Shown here: one piece after another, positions 6,346 to 14,784 of the stretch | Layout of the letters: each line of letters opens with the position of its first letter | Numbering within the stretch: the stretch's first letter is position 1 | DNA from: an uncultured Lachnospiraceae bacterium | GTDB taxonomy: Bacteria; Bacillota; Clostridia; Lachnospirales; Lachnospiraceae | Assembly: GCA_900315055.1 (NCBI GenBank) | Contig: OMXP01000012.1 | Location: 1-53,962 of the forward strand | Reading direction: 5' to 3' | DNA length: 53,962 nucleotides | The notes under the pieces: generated by a model | Told to the model about the DNA's origin: nothing | Databases searched by the model: none | What the model saw: the letters and a program-made list of their open reading frames with translations, nothing else | Program-made: the position numbers and the translations under genes

Positions 6346-7710
6346 ATGGGTACGGATCTTACAAAGGGAAGGCCGATGAGCGTGATCATGCGCTTCATGC
6401 TCCCGCTTCTTGTCGGCAATATCTTTCAGCAGCTCTACAACATGGCGGACACGGTCATCGTCGGACGTTTTGTCGGGCAGAACGCCCTTGCGGCGGTGGG
6501 CTCGACGGGCACGATCATGTTTCTGGTGATCGGCTTTGCCCAGGGGCTCTCGACAGGATTTACCGTCCTCACATCCCAGCGCTACGGCGCAAGGGACGAA
6601 AAGGGGACGAAGAAATCGGTTTCGAACGCGATTCTTCTCTCGGCAATCGTCGCCGTTGTCGTGACCCTTGTCTCCTCGCTCTCGATGCACGGCGTTCTGA
6701 TTCTCATGAACACCCCGGCGGAGATCTTTGAGGACGCGCAGACCTACATCGTCATCATCTGCCTCGGCACCGTGTGCTCCGTCTACTACAACCTGTTCTC
6801 GTCCATGATGCGGGCGGTGGGAGACAGCAAGATGCCGCTGTTCTTCCTCGTTTTCTCCGCTTGCCTGAACGTCGTCCTGGACCTTGTGTTCATCATCGTG
6901 TTCCACATGGGTGTTGCGGGCGCCGCCTTTGCAACGGACCTCTCCCAGGGGATCTCAGCTGTTCTCTGTATCGTGTACATTAAGAAAAAGATGGCCATCC
7001 TCCAGCCGGAGAAGGGCATGTGGCGCCTCGACCGCGATGCGACGTCCCACCAGATGCGCGTCGGTCTTCCGATGGCGCTCCAGTTCGCGATCACGGCCTC
7101 CGGCACGATGATCATGCAGGCTGCCATCAACATCTTCGGCGCCGATGCCGTCGCGGCGTTTACGGCGGCGGGCAAGATCCAGAATATCCTGACCCAGTGG
7201 TTCACATCCACCGGCATGACGATGGCAAGCTACTGCGGGCAGAACTACGGAAAGGGCGATCTCGGACGGATCCGGGGCGGCGTGAAGGCGGCGCTCATCT
7301 CGAGCACCCTCTATGCGGTGGCAGCGGGCGTTCTCGTAAACCTCCTGCTTCGCCCCTCGATGTCGCTGTTCTTTGCAGCCGGCACGGACCTGACCTCCAT
7401 GATGCCGTACGCGTCGAGATACATCCTGCTCTGCACGATCTTCTATATTCCGCTCGGCATGATCTTCATCTTCCGCAACACGATGCAGGGCTGCGGCTAC
7501 GGGCTTCTGCCGATGCTCGGCGGCGTGGTGGAGCTTTTATGCCGCCTAGTCATGGCACTGCTCTCGATCCGGTTCCACAGCTACCCGATGGCCGCCTTCT
7601 GCGATCCCTTCGCCTGGCTCGGCGCCGGGATCTTCACGATGGTGTGCTGCATCTTCGTGCTGCGGGACGTGGAGAGAACCCTGAAGGAAAGGACGGCAGT
7701 TCATGGCTGA
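6346..7710 (+). CDS. MATE family efflux transporter (second of the pair)
   Basis: 454 residues, twelve predicted membrane spans, beginning MGTDLTKGRPMSVIMRFMLP then LLVGNIFQQLYNMADTVIVG, the standard N-terminal signature of the DinF/NorM-like Clostridial MATE group. It differs clearly in sequence from its neighbour upstream, so the pair is not a recent duplication; the two may act on different substrates or as partners. It is separated by one base from the previous gene and overlaps the next one by eight bases, so all three belong to one transcript. Confidence 0.9.
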   Translation: MGTDLTKGRPMSVIMRFMLPLLVGNIFQQLYNMADTVIVGRFVGQNALAAVGSTGTIMFLVIGFAQGLSTGFTVLTSQRYGARDEKGTKKSVSNAILLSAIVAVVVTLVSSLSMHGVLILMNTPAEIFEDAQTYIVIICLGTVCSVYYNLFSSMMRAVGDSKMPLFFLVFSACLNVVLDLVFIIVFHMGVAGAAFATDLSQGISAVLCIVYIKKKMAILQPEKGMWRLDRDATSHQMRVGLPMALQFAITASGTMIMQAAINIFGADAVAAFTAAGKIQNILTQWFTSTGMTMASYCGQNYGKGDLGRIRGGVKAALISSTLYAVAAGVLVNLLLRPSMSLFFAAGTDLTSMMPYASRYILLCTIFYIPLGMIFIFRNTMQGCGYGLLPMLGGVVELLCRLVMALLSIRFHSYPMAAFCDPFAWLGAGIFTMVCCIFVLRDVERTLKERTAVHG

Positions 7711-8479
7711 GAGGAGAAGAAAGTATACAGGCAACAGGCGCTACGGGCTCCTCGATACCATCCGGGGCATCACCCTCTGCAGCATGATCGGCTATCATCT
7801 CTCCTGGGATCTCGTCTATCTGCTTGGCATCAGCTGGCCCTGGTACCATTCGTCCGGAGCCTTTTACTGGCAGCAGTCGATCTGCTGGACCTTTATCCTG
7901 CTTTCCGGTTTCTGCATTCCGCTCTCGCACCACAGGATCCGGAGGGGGATTGTCGTCTCTTTATGCGGGGTTCTCGTTACCGTGGTGACCCTTGCCTTTG
8001 CCTATGACGACAGAGTGATCTTCGGCGTCCTGACTCTTATCGGCGCCTCCATGCTGATCACCGGGATTCTGTACAGGCCTCTTGGCAAAGTTCCGAGGAT
8101 CCTGGGGCTTGTCATATCCGCGTATCTTTTTTACCTCACCCGCTGGATCAATGCCGGGACGATCACCCTGTTTCCGGGACACACGCTTGCCCTTCCGTCT
8201 GCACTCTATCACGGGTACGTCGCGACCTTTTTCGGGTTCCAGGCGCCGGATTTCTACTCGACGGACTATTTTTCCCTCTTTCCCTGGCTCTTTCTCTACC
8301 TTGCGGGGTTCTTTTTCGGGCGCCTGATCTTTGAGTCCGGGGCAAAGGACGCGAAGATCCTTCGTCTTCAGGTACCGCCCCTCTCGTTTCTCGGGCGCCA
8401 TTCGCTCCTGATCTATCTTCTGCATCAGCCGGTGATCACGGCGGTGCTGGTTCTCGTGCAGCGCCACCCGGTTTTGTAA
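7703..8479 (+). CDS. DUF1624 / HGSNAT-like membrane acyltransferase family protein
   Basis: 258 residues, about eight membrane segments. The start YGLLDTIRGITLCSMIGYHLSWDLVY with His near residue 33, the LSGFCIPLSHHRIRRGI loop, and the end FLGRHSLLIYLLHQPVI match the DUF1624 (heparan-alpha-glucosaminide acetyltransferase, catalytic domain-like) family. In the human lysosomal homologue a membrane His takes acetyl from acetyl-CoA; for bacterial members the substrate is mostly unknown. ATG7703 overlaps the MATE gene end and is the only good start. Last gene of the MATE operon. Confidence 0.82.
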   Translation: MAERRRKYTGNRRYGLLDTIRGITLCSMIGYHLSWDLVYLLGISWPWYHSSGAFYWQQSICWTFILLSGFCIPLSHHRIRRGIVVSLCGVLVTVVTLAFAYDDRVIFGVLTLIGASMLITGILYRPLGKVPRILGLVISAYLFYLTRWINAGTITLFPGHTLALPSALYHGYVATFFGFQAPDFYSTDYFSLFPWLFLYLAGFFFGRLIFESGAKDAKILRLQVPPLSFLGRHSLLIYLLHQPVITAVLVLVQRHPVL

Positions 8480-8501
8480 AGGTTCCAGGATCTGCTATAC
8501 T
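8474..8501 (+). promoter_or_regulatory. Extended -10 promoter of murT-gatD
   Basis: TTGTAA, 16 bases, TGC-TATACT (extended -10). The -35 overlaps the stop codon region of the previous gene. Leader about 20 bases. Confidence 0.65.
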
Positions 8502-8529
8502 GGTGGCGTTTTAAGAAAGAAGGTTTCAG

Positions 8530-9930
8530 ATGAGCAAACCCAACGTTTTTCAGACCATCCTCTCCGTTGCCGCCTGCAAGGCGGCGAGGGGACTGATGCG
8601 CCTTCGGGGAAGCGGCGGCACCGCCCTGCCCGGTAAGGCGGCGATGGTCTTTGCACGGAATATCCTCGAGAGAACCTCGGATGGCATGGAGATCATCGTG
8701 GTCACCGGGACGAACGGAAAGACGACGACCTGCCGCATGCTCGAACACGCATTGACATCCTCCGGGAAGGAGTGCCTTGCGAACAAGTCGGGCGCAAACC
8801 TGCTCTCCGGTGTCACGGCGGAGATCACCTGCAATGCCACGTGGACAGGAAAGCCGAAGACCCACTATGCGGTCATCGAGTGCGATGAGGGCGCCCTGCA
8901 TCAGGTCGTGCCTCTCATTCACCCGAAGGTGATCGTCGTCACGAACCTGTTCCGCGATCAGCTCGACCGATACGGCGAGATCACCCACACAAGGGACGCA
9001 ATCCGGAAGGGCATCAAGCTTGTCCCCGACGCGAAGATCGTCCTCAATGCGGACGACTCCCTGGTCGCTTCCCTTGCAGAGGACATCCCGAACGCGGTCA
9101 TCTGGTACGGCTGCAACGTGCCGCTCGGAGAGCAGAAGGACGCGGAGATCTCCGATGCGAAGTACTGCCTGCACTGCGGAACAGCCTATACTTACCGGTG
9201 GCATACCTATGCGCACCTCGGGGCCTTCGAGTGCCCGAAGTGCGGCTACCGGAGGCAGGATCCGGACGCTGCGGTGACAAAGGTCACGAAATCCGGAGCC
9301 GACGGCACGGGCTTTGTCCTTGGACTTTTGGATAAAAAGACGGGAGAGCTAAAGGAGCACGATGTCTTTGTCGGTCTTCCCGCTCCCTACAACATGTACA
9401 ACGCCCTTGCGGCGATCACGGGGGGCCTGTGCTTTGGCCTGTCCCTTTCGGAGATCGTGCCCTCCCTTGCCGATGTACACTCGAGCTTCGGGCGCATGGA
9501 GACCTTTGATCTTGGCGGCAAGCGGGTGCAGATGATTCTCGTGAAGAACCCGACCGGCTGCAATCAGGCCATGGGGTATGTGAAGTCGATTGACGAGGAC
9601 TTCAACCTGGTCTTTGCACTGAACGACCGCACCGCCGACGGACATGACATTTCCTGGATCTGGGATGCGGACCACGAGATGATCGCGGACGATCCCCATG
9701 TAAAGCAGATCTATGTGACAGGAGACCGGGCAGAGGACATGCAGCTTCGTCTTAAGTATGCGGACTTTGATACGAAGAAGATCACTCTCGTGAAGGATCA
9801 GACAGAGCTTCTCTCGAAGATCAAAGAGAGCACGCTTCCGGTGTTCATGCTGCCCAACTACACGTCGATGCTCTCTCTTCGAAAGCTCCTCTCGGATGCA
9901 ACCGGAGGAGAGGATTTCTGGAAAGGATGA
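8530..9930 (+). CDS. murT: MurT, lipid II isoglutaminyl synthase ligase subunit
   Basis: 466 residues. MurT activates the D-Glu carboxylate of lipid II with ATP; GatD supplies ammonia, giving D-isoglutamine in the stem peptide. The Mur ligase P-loop GTNGKTTT is at 60-67. A zinc ribbon typical of MurT, absent in MurC-F, is formed by Cys213, Cys216, Cys235 and Cys238 (CLHC..CPKC). The C-terminal DUF1727 segment includes KNPTGCNQAMGYVK and NDRTADGHDISWIWDADHE. The start ATG8530 follows AAGAAGG. The stop overlaps the gatD ATG, the usual arrangement. It acts on the inner face of the membrane. Confidence 0.95.
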   Translation: MSKPNVFQTILSVAACKAARGLMRLRGSGGTALPGKAAMVFARNILERTSDGMEIIVVTGTNGKTTTCRMLEHALTSSGKECLANKSGANLLSGVTAEITCNATWTGKPKTHYAVIECDEGALHQVVPLIHPKVIVVTNLFRDQLDRYGEITHTRDAIRKGIKLVPDAKIVLNADDSLVASLAEDIPNAVIWYGCNVPLGEQKDAEISDAKYCLHCGTAYTYRWHTYAHLGAFECPKCGYRRQDPDAAVTKVTKSGADGTGFVLGLLDKKTGELKEHDVFVGLPAPYNMYNALAAITGGLCFGLSLSEIVPSLADVHSSFGRMETFDLGGKRVQMILVKNPTGCNQAMGYVKSIDEDFNLVFALNDRTADGHDISWIWDADHEMIADDPHVKQIYVTGDRAEDMQLRLKYADFDTKKITLVKDQTELLSKIKESTLPVFMLPNYTSMLSLRKLLSDATGGEDFWKG

Positions 9931-10676
9931 ATATGGAACTCAAGGTCTGTCATCTTTATCCGGAGGTGCTGAACCTCTACGGGGACCGCGGAAATATCCG
10001 CTGTCTGACAAAGCGCCTTGCCTGGCGCGGAATCGACTGCAGAGTCGATACCATGAAGATCGGGGAGAAGAGAAATCTTGCGGACTACGACCTGTTCTTT
10101 ATCGGCGGCGGGCAGGATTTCGAGCAGGAGGTGCTCCTTGCCGACTTAAAGTCCGGAAAGGATAAGGAGATCACTGCGGCCATCGAGGATGGAAAGACGT
10201 TTCTCTGCATCTGCGGCGGCTATCAGATGATGGGGCATTACTACGAGACCTATGAGGGCGTCAAGTGCGAGTTCCTCGGCGCCGTGGACTTCTACACGGT
10301 GGGCGGAAAGGAGCGCATGATCGACAACTACGCCTTCACCTGCACGGATTCCGCCGGCGGCTCCACGGTGGTGGGGTATGAGAACCACAGCGGACAGACG
10401 TTCCTGGGATCCGGCGTCGAGCCTCTCGGGAAGGTGCTCAGGGGCTGCGGCAACAACGGGAAGGACGGCACCGAGGGGTGCCACTACAAAAACGTGTTCG
10501 GCTCCTACAGCCACGGCCCGGTTCTTCCGAAGAACCCGGCCTTCGCCGACTTTCTTCTGACAACTGCGCTGAAACGGAAGTACGGAAGCGCCGACCTTGC
10601 CCCCCTGTCCGATGACTTCGAGAACACCGCCCACGAGAGCGTCCTCAAAAAGGTACTGAGCGATCAGGTGCGGTAG
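9927..10676 (+). CDS. gatD: GatD, glutaminase subunit of lipid II isoglutaminyl synthase
   Basis: 249 residues, class I glutamine amidotransferase of the CobB/CobQ-like type. The nucleophile is Cys96 in CICGGYQ (94-100) and the catalytic His is His196 in YSHGP. LYGDRGN near the N-terminus and FFIGGGQDFEQE (57-68) are characteristic of GatD. It overlaps murT by four bases (ATGA). ATG9933 two codons later would also serve. Together with MurT it amidates peptidoglycan precursors, which the L,D- and D,D-transpeptidases of Gram-positive bacteria need for crosslinking. Confidence 0.95.
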   Translation: MNMELKVCHLYPEVLNLYGDRGNIRCLTKRLAWRGIDCRVDTMKIGEKRNLADYDLFFIGGGQDFEQEVLLADLKSGKDKEITAAIEDGKTFLCICGGYQMMGHYYETYEGVKCEFLGAVDFYTVGGKERMIDNYAFTCTDSAGGSTVVGYENHSGQTFLGSGVEPLGKVLRGCGNNGKDGTEGCHYKNVFGSYSHGPVLPKNPAFADFLLTTALKRKYGSADLAPLSDDFENTAHESVLKKVLSDQVR

Positions 10677-10702
10677 GAAAGCGAAAAAGAACAGAAGACA
10701 TG

Positions 10703-10750
10703 AAAACGCCGTCCGGGACAGTTCCGTCTGTTCCGAACGGCGTTTCTTTC
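10703..10750. terminator. Bidirectional terminator between gatD and the TetR gene
   Basis: AAACGCCGT (10704-10712) pairs with ACGGCGTTT (10737-10745); an inner CGGGACAG/CTGTTCCG extends the stem to about 17 pairs. T-rich on the plus strand. Confidence 0.85.
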
Positions 10751-10768
10751 TCTGTAAAAGGATATCGG

Positions 10769-11461
10769 TCAGTCGGCGGCGGGCTCGCCGTTTTGCAGTT
10801 CCCCGGCACGGCAGATCGCGCGGACTGCATCGGCAAGATAGGGGCGCAGCTCTTCGATCGACACCGGGACGCCCTCGAGGATGGAGGAGTAGCAGGTGGA
10901 GCCGACCAGTTCCACGATCATGAACATCAGAACCTCGGGGTTGCGGTAGCGTCTGGCCATGCTCTGGAACAGGTCCCGGATCTTGTCGGAGACGATCTTT
11001 TCGTCCGAGGACTCCTCCTCATCGCCGTCCGCTGTCGGATAGAGCCGGTTCCGGATGACACCCCAGGAGAGGTTCTTTGCGATGAAGCGCAGGGTGATCT
11101 TGTCCACGGTGAGCTGACTTACGATATGGCCCGCCAGAAAGACGATCTGATCCTCGGGAATTACGAGGGCAGTCTTGTCGAGGGCGGCAAAGGCCTTCTC
11201 CATGATCTGCGCCGCCTTGTGCCGGATCAGACGGTCCCTCAGGTCATACTTGTCCTTGAAGTAGAGATAGAAAGTCCCCTTTGCCACCTGGGCGCCCTCC
11301 GCGATATCTGAGATCGAGGTGTGGGCGATGCCCTTTGAAGTAAAGAGGTGGAACGCGGTGTCATAGAGGGCGTTCTTCTTGACCTGTTTGTTTTTTGCCG
11401 CCTTTCCGACGGAGTGGTGGTAGCGGGACGAGGTCCCGTCCGATGTCGTAGTCTGATTCAC
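10769..11461 (-). CDS. TetR/AcrR family transcriptional regulator
   Basis: 230 residues from GTG11461, chosen because GAGGAAA lies seven bases upstream and the DNA-binding domain follows; an in-frame ATG 33 codons earlier has no such site. The helix-turn-helix is at about 36-74: NALYDTAFHLFTSKGIAHTS, ISDIAEGAQVAKGTFYLYF, then KDKYDLR, the hallmark of the family. A basic, low-complexity leader of about 25 residues precedes it. The C-terminal ligand domain is all-helical and unassigned. Palindromes upstream (11511-11526, 11598-11607, 11618-11628) are candidate operators. Targets may include its own gene and the plus-strand promoter at 11596. Confidence 0.88.
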   Translation of the reverse strand: MNQTTTSDGTSSRYHHSVGKAAKNKQVKKNALYDTAFHLFTSKGIAHTSISDIAEGAQVAKGTFYLYFKDKYDLRDRLIRHKAAQIMEKAFAALDKTALVIPEDQIVFLAGHIVSQLTVDKITLRFIAKNLSWGVIRNRLYPTADGDEEESSDEKIVSDKIRDLFQSMARRYRNPEVLMFMIVELVGSTCYSSILEGVPVSIEELRPYLADAVRAICRAGELQNGEPAAD

Positions 11462-11510
11462 GTGTGTTTCCTCACTTTTGTGAGACAGATTGATCAAAAA
11501 CGGTAAGATC

Positions 11511-11526
11511 GTTCTTATTATAGAAC
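11511..11526. promoter_or_regulatory. Palindrome upstream of the TetR gene, candidate operator
   Basis: GTTCT-TATTAT-AGAAC, perfect arms. It contains TATAAT on the minus strand, a possible -10 of the TetR gene about 50 bases from its start. No good -35 accompanies it. Confidence 0.35.
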
Positions 11527-11595
11527 AAAACACAGGGAGCGTGGGTACGGAAGTTGGCAAATCGGAAAATAAAATGACTGAAGGTCAGAAAAATG

Positions 11596-11628
11596 TTGAC
11601 AGATGTCGATTTAAACGCTACAGTGTAG
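11596..11628 (+). promoter_or_regulatory. Strong promoter overlapped by two palindromes
   Basis: TTGACA (11596-11601), 17 bases, TACAGT (11619-11624). GACA-GA-TGTC (11598-11607) overlaps the -35 and CTACA-G-TGTAG (11618-11628) covers the -10. Both look like sites for a dimeric repressor, and the TetR gene lies 135 bases away on the other strand. No protein-coding frame follows closely. Confidence 0.5.
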
Positions 11629-11630
11629 AT

Positions 11631-11716
11631 GCAGTCACGAAAGAGACTGCAGATCTTTTTGCCAACAGCGGCGCAAAGCGCCGTTGCGGTCAGCCGGCCA
11701 ACGGCTGACATTTTCT
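11631..11716 (+). ncRNA. Candidate small RNA of about 85 nt with terminator
   Basis: It starts at the predicted +1 of the promoter at 11596. Three stem-loops follow: TGCAGTC/GACTGCA (11630-11651, followed by T5), CGGCGC-AAA-GCGCCG (11669-11683) and GTCAGCCG-GCCAA-CGGCTGAC (11689-11709, followed by ATTTTCT), the last a good intrinsic terminator. It does not match 6S, SRP, tmRNA, RNase P or a riboswitch that I know. No coding frame fits. Confidence 0.35.
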
Positions 11717-11737
11717 CTCCCCACATTTTCTATTGCC

Positions 11738-11781
11738 GCAGCTGAGTCTCACATCCCCAGATGGGTGTGGGACTCTTCTGC
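11738..11781. other. Long stem-loop between the small RNA and the flippase gene
   Basis: GCAG-ct-GAGTC-t-CACA pairs with TGTG-g-GACTC-tt-CTGC around a CCC/GGG-closed loop. No T-run. It might be a leader structure of the flippase transcript. Between it and 11888 I see only weaker pairings. Confidence 0.4.
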
Positions 11782-11887
11782 TGTATATTCTTATCCGGAA
11801 CAGAGTATTCCCGGCGGCCTCTTCAGCCGGCGTGAAAGGCCCCTTAACATTGCAACAATGCGCAATGAGAGCAGAGCTTTTGCCGCG

Positions 11888-11914
11888 AAAGATGCCCCGC
11901 ATGGAGCATCTTTT
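11888..11914 (+). terminator. Terminator-like hairpin ahead of the flippase gene
   Basis: AAAGATGC (11888-11895) pairs with GCATCTTTT (11906-11914), with T4 inside the arm. It stands 70 bases before the flippase start; a TACAAT -10-like hexamer follows near 11944. Confidence 0.45.
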
Positions 11915-11983
11915 GCATCCTGTATTTTCCCCTTCGATGCGTGTACAATGAGTGTTCACGGTTTTTAAAGTTGAGGGTTTTTC

Positions 11984-13261
11984 ATGTCCAGTATCCAAAA
12001 AAGAGACCGCCACGAGGCGGATTGTTTCATCTGGAACTCCATCGGCGGAACGCTCAATGCCGGGCAGTCGGTGCTGATTCTCATGGTGATCACGAGGACC
12101 GCAGGGCTTGCCGCGGCTGGCGTGTTCTCCATTGCCTATGCGACCGGCAACCTGTTCCTCTATTTCGGGGAATACGGAGTCCGCAACTATCAGGTCTCCG
12201 ACATTCATGAGCAGCACTCCTTCCGCGACTATCTTGTCCAGCGCATCAGCACGATTGCCCTGATGATGCTGATGGCCATCGTCTACTGCATCTTTACGCT
12301 TGTGACGGGGCGCTACAGCCCGGAAAAGGCGGCGACGGTCTTTGCCATGTGCCTGTTGAAAGCCATCGACTGCTTCGAGGAGGTCTATCAGGGCAGGCTC
12401 CATCAGAGGGGACGGCTTGATCTTGCGGGCAAGTGGATGACGCTCCGGATCCTGGTCAGCCTTGCCGGCATGATCTTCGGGCTTGTCACGACGGGAAGCC
12501 TTCTTGTTTCCATCTGGATTGCCTTTTTCCTGGCCCTTGGTGTCACGGTCTTCATGATTATAAGGACGCGGGATACGGTGCACCTGACGAAGGTCTTTCA
12601 CGGGGCGCCTGGGGTCCTTTCCCTGTACCGGGCCTGCTTTCCCGTCTGCGCGGTCAATGTCCTGTATTTCTACCTCACCAATGCGCCAAAGTACGCCATC
12701 GATGCCGTCATGGACGAGGCCGTGCAGGCGCAGTACAACTTCATCGCGATGCCGGTGTTCGTGGTCCTTCTCCTGTCGCAGTTTCTCTATCAGCCGGTGC
12801 TCGTGAAGATGACAACCACCTGGCAGAGCGGGCAGAAGAAAGCGTACCTGACGCTGTTTCTGAAGATCATCGGGGCGATTCTTCTGGCTTCCGCAGTCTG
12901 CCTTGTCGGCGCCTGGTTTTTGGGGATTCCGGTTCTCAGCGTTCTGTATGCGACGGATCTTTCCGCACTGAAGGAGGATCTCATGTGGATCCTCGTCGGC
13001 GGCATGTTCCTCGGACTCAACGGATTCTATAACGCGGTGCTAACCCTCATGCGCTGCCAGAGGTGGATCCCCGCGGTCTACCTTGCAGGGACAATCCTGT
13101 CCCTGATCCTCACCCGCCGCATGGTATCCCTCGACGGGATCCGGGGCGCGGTGCTTTCCTATGTCCTTATCATGGTGCTGATCTTTGTTCTCTTAAGCCT
13201 CGTGTTTGCCGTGATGTACCGGCGGGGCTGGAAGAAGGAGAGCAAAGCAGCTGCCTGCTGA
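11984..13261 (+). CDS. Polysaccharide flippase-like membrane protein (Wzx/MVF superfamily)
   Basis: 425 residues with about twelve membrane segments and short loops. The N-terminal part (FIWNSIGGTLNAGQSVLILM, then TAGLAAAGVFSIAYATGNLF and FGEYGVRNYQVSD) is typical of the O-antigen/teichoic-acid exporter group of the MOP superfamily, which flips lipid-linked glycans. It is only weakly similar to the MATE proteins at 4935-7710, though of the same superfamily. The start ATG11984 is preceded by AGTTGAGGG. Downstream genes for an MBOAT acyltransferase and an SGNH protein suggest work on an acylated surface glycan. A lysine-rich tail closes the protein. Confidence 0.8.
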   Translation: MSSIQKRDRHEADCFIWNSIGGTLNAGQSVLILMVITRTAGLAAAGVFSIAYATGNLFLYFGEYGVRNYQVSDIHEQHSFRDYLVQRISTIALMMLMAIVYCIFTLVTGRYSPEKAATVFAMCLLKAIDCFEEVYQGRLHQRGRLDLAGKWMTLRILVSLAGMIFGLVTTGSLLVSIWIAFFLALGVTVFMIIRTRDTVHLTKVFHGAPGVLSLYRACFPVCAVNVLYFYLTNAPKYAIDAVMDEAVQAQYNFIAMPVFVVLLLSQFLYQPVLVKMTTTWQSGQKKAYLTLFLKIIGAILLASAVCLVGAWFLGIPVLSVLYATDLSALKEDLMWILVGGMFLGLNGFYNAVLTLMRCQRWIPAVYLAGTILSLILTRRMVSLDGIRGAVLSYVLIMVLIFVLLSLVFAVMYRRGWKKESKAAAC

Positions 13262-13282
13262 GAAGAGGGCATGCCTGAATTC

Positions 13283-13311
13283 TTGCATCCCGTTTTTTTA
13301 TAGGCTAAGAT
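13283..13311 (+). promoter_or_regulatory. Promoter of the MBOAT-SGNH genes
   Basis: TTGCAT, 17 bases containing a T7 run, TAAGAT. Predicted start near 13318; leader about 42 bases. Confidence 0.55.
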
Positions 13312-13359
13312 GACTTCGTTTGCTTTTTGGCCCTGACGCATCTGTTTCGAGGAGCACAA

Positions 13360-14763
13360 ATGGTTTTCAGTTCAATGGTATTTCTCTGGATCTTCCTGCC
13401 GGTGGTTTTTGTCCTCTCCAGGATCATCCGCAACCTCAAGGCGCAGAACATCCTGCTCCTTCTGGCAAGTCTTGTCTTCTACGCCTGGGGCGAGCCCAGT
13501 TACCTGATTCTCCTTCTGGTCTCGATCTTCATGAACTGGATCTTCGGTCTTCTGATCGACCGGTTCCGGAACCGGGGAAAGCTCTTTCTTGCCCTCGACG
13601 TGATCGCAAACCTTGCGCTTCTCGGGTACTTCAAGTACGCGGACTTTTCGATCAACACGGTAAACCGCCTGTTTCACACCTCGATCCCCGCGGCAAACAT
13701 CGCGCTGCCGGTCGGCATCAGCTTTTTCACCTTCCAGGCGATGAGCTATGTCATCGACCTCTACCGGGGAGAGTATAAGGTACAGAAGAACCTGCTCGAT
13801 CTTGCGCTCTATGTCTCCTTCTTCCCGCAGCTCATCGCAGGTCCCATCGTGCTCTACAAGGACATCGACGAGCAGATCCGGCACCGGGAGATCACAAGAG
13901 AGAAGACAGCTTCCGGCATCCGCAGGTTCCTGTACGGCCTTGGCAAGAAGGTCATTCTCTCGAACCTCATCGCGATCGCCGTCGACAACCTCTTCGGACT
14001 GGATGTTTCGACCATGTCCGGCGCGCAGGCCTGGATTGCGGCGATCGGCTACACCCTGCAGATCTACTATGACTTCTCCGGCTACTCCGACATGGCCATC
14101 GGTCTTGGCAGGATGTTCGGGTTCGAGTTCCTCGAGAACTTTACCCTGCCCTACCAGTCCGCTTCCATCCGCGAGTTCTGGAGACGATGGCACATCTCCC
14201 TCGGCGCGTGGTTCCGCAACTACGTGTACATCCCCCTTGGCGGAAACCGGAAGGGGAAGGTGCGCACCTACGTGAACCTGTTCATCGTCTTTGCCCTGAC
14301 CGGTCTCTGGCACGGGGCGGCCTGGACGTTTGTTTTCTGGGGACTCTTCCACGGATTCTTCATCATCATCGAGCGCATGGGCTTCTCGAAGGTGCTGGAT
14401 AAGTCGAAGGTCTTATCGCACGTGTACACGATGCTGGTTGTCATCATCGGCTGGGTGTTCTTCAGGGCAGACTCCGGACGGCAGGCCCTCGCGATTCTGG
14501 AGAGAATGTTTCTGTTCTGGCGCTATCCGCAGACGGGATCCCTTCTTCTTTCCGTGGAGACGCTGCCCGCGATCGCCATCGTCCTTGGCGTTATCGGCTG
14601 CGGTGTTCTGCAGGGCATTGCCATGGCACCTGCCTTTAAGACACGGGCTCTTAAATGGAAGAACTCGGTCCCGGAGGCGGTTTTCCTCACCGTGGTCCTT
14701 GTCTACAGCCTGCTGCTTCTTGCCAACAACACGTATAATCCGTTCATCTATTACAAGTTTTAG
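13360..14763 (+). CDS. MBOAT family O-acyltransferase (AlgI/DltB-like)
   Basis: 467 residues from ATG13360, set by GAGGAG five bases upstream and by the family start MVFSSMVFLWIFLPVV; a TTG 11 codons earlier is less likely. About eleven membrane segments. Family marks are REFWRRWHISLGAWFRNYVY then IPLGGNRKGK, and TGLWHGAAWTFVFWGLFHG with the conserved active-site histidines. AlgI-type proteins bring acyl groups across the membrane for transfer to an extracellular polymer by an SGNH partner, and such a partner is the next gene. Polymer unknown; DltB with D-alanine is unlikely because no dltA, C or D genes are here. Confidence 0.9.
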   Translation: MVFSSMVFLWIFLPVVFVLSRIIRNLKAQNILLLLASLVFYAWGEPSYLILLLVSIFMNWIFGLLIDRFRNRGKLFLALDVIANLALLGYFKYADFSINTVNRLFHTSIPAANIALPVGISFFTFQAMSYVIDLYRGEYKVQKNLLDLALYVSFFPQLIAGPIVLYKDIDEQIRHREITREKTASGIRRFLYGLGKKVILSNLIAIAVDNLFGLDVSTMSGAQAWIAAIGYTLQIYYDFSGYSDMAIGLGRMFGFEFLENFTLPYQSASIREFWRRWHISLGAWFRNYVYIPLGGNRKGKVRTYVNLFIVFALTGLWHGAAWTFVFWGLFHGFFIIIERMGFSKVLDKSKVLSHVYTMLVVIIGWVFFRADSGRQALAILERMFLFWRYPQTGSLLLSVETLPAIAIVLGVIGCGVLQGIAMAPAFKTRALKWKNSVPEAVFLTVVLVYSLLLLANNTYNPFIYYKF

Positions 14764-14784
14764 GGAATGGGTGGTTATTGAAGT

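Noticed and set aside
11472..11726. 84-codon minus-strand frame between tetR and the flippase
   Set aside because: No ribosome site and no family resemblance; the region is better explained by promoter, palindromes and hairpins.
11625..11930. 6S, SRP, RNase P or tmRNA gene in the gap
   Set aside because: The diagnostic conserved stretches and overall folds of these RNAs are absent.
11690..12601. 303-codon minus-strand frame over the flippase start
   Set aside because: Composition is that of an antisense shadow; it would also cover the hairpin region without a ribosome site.
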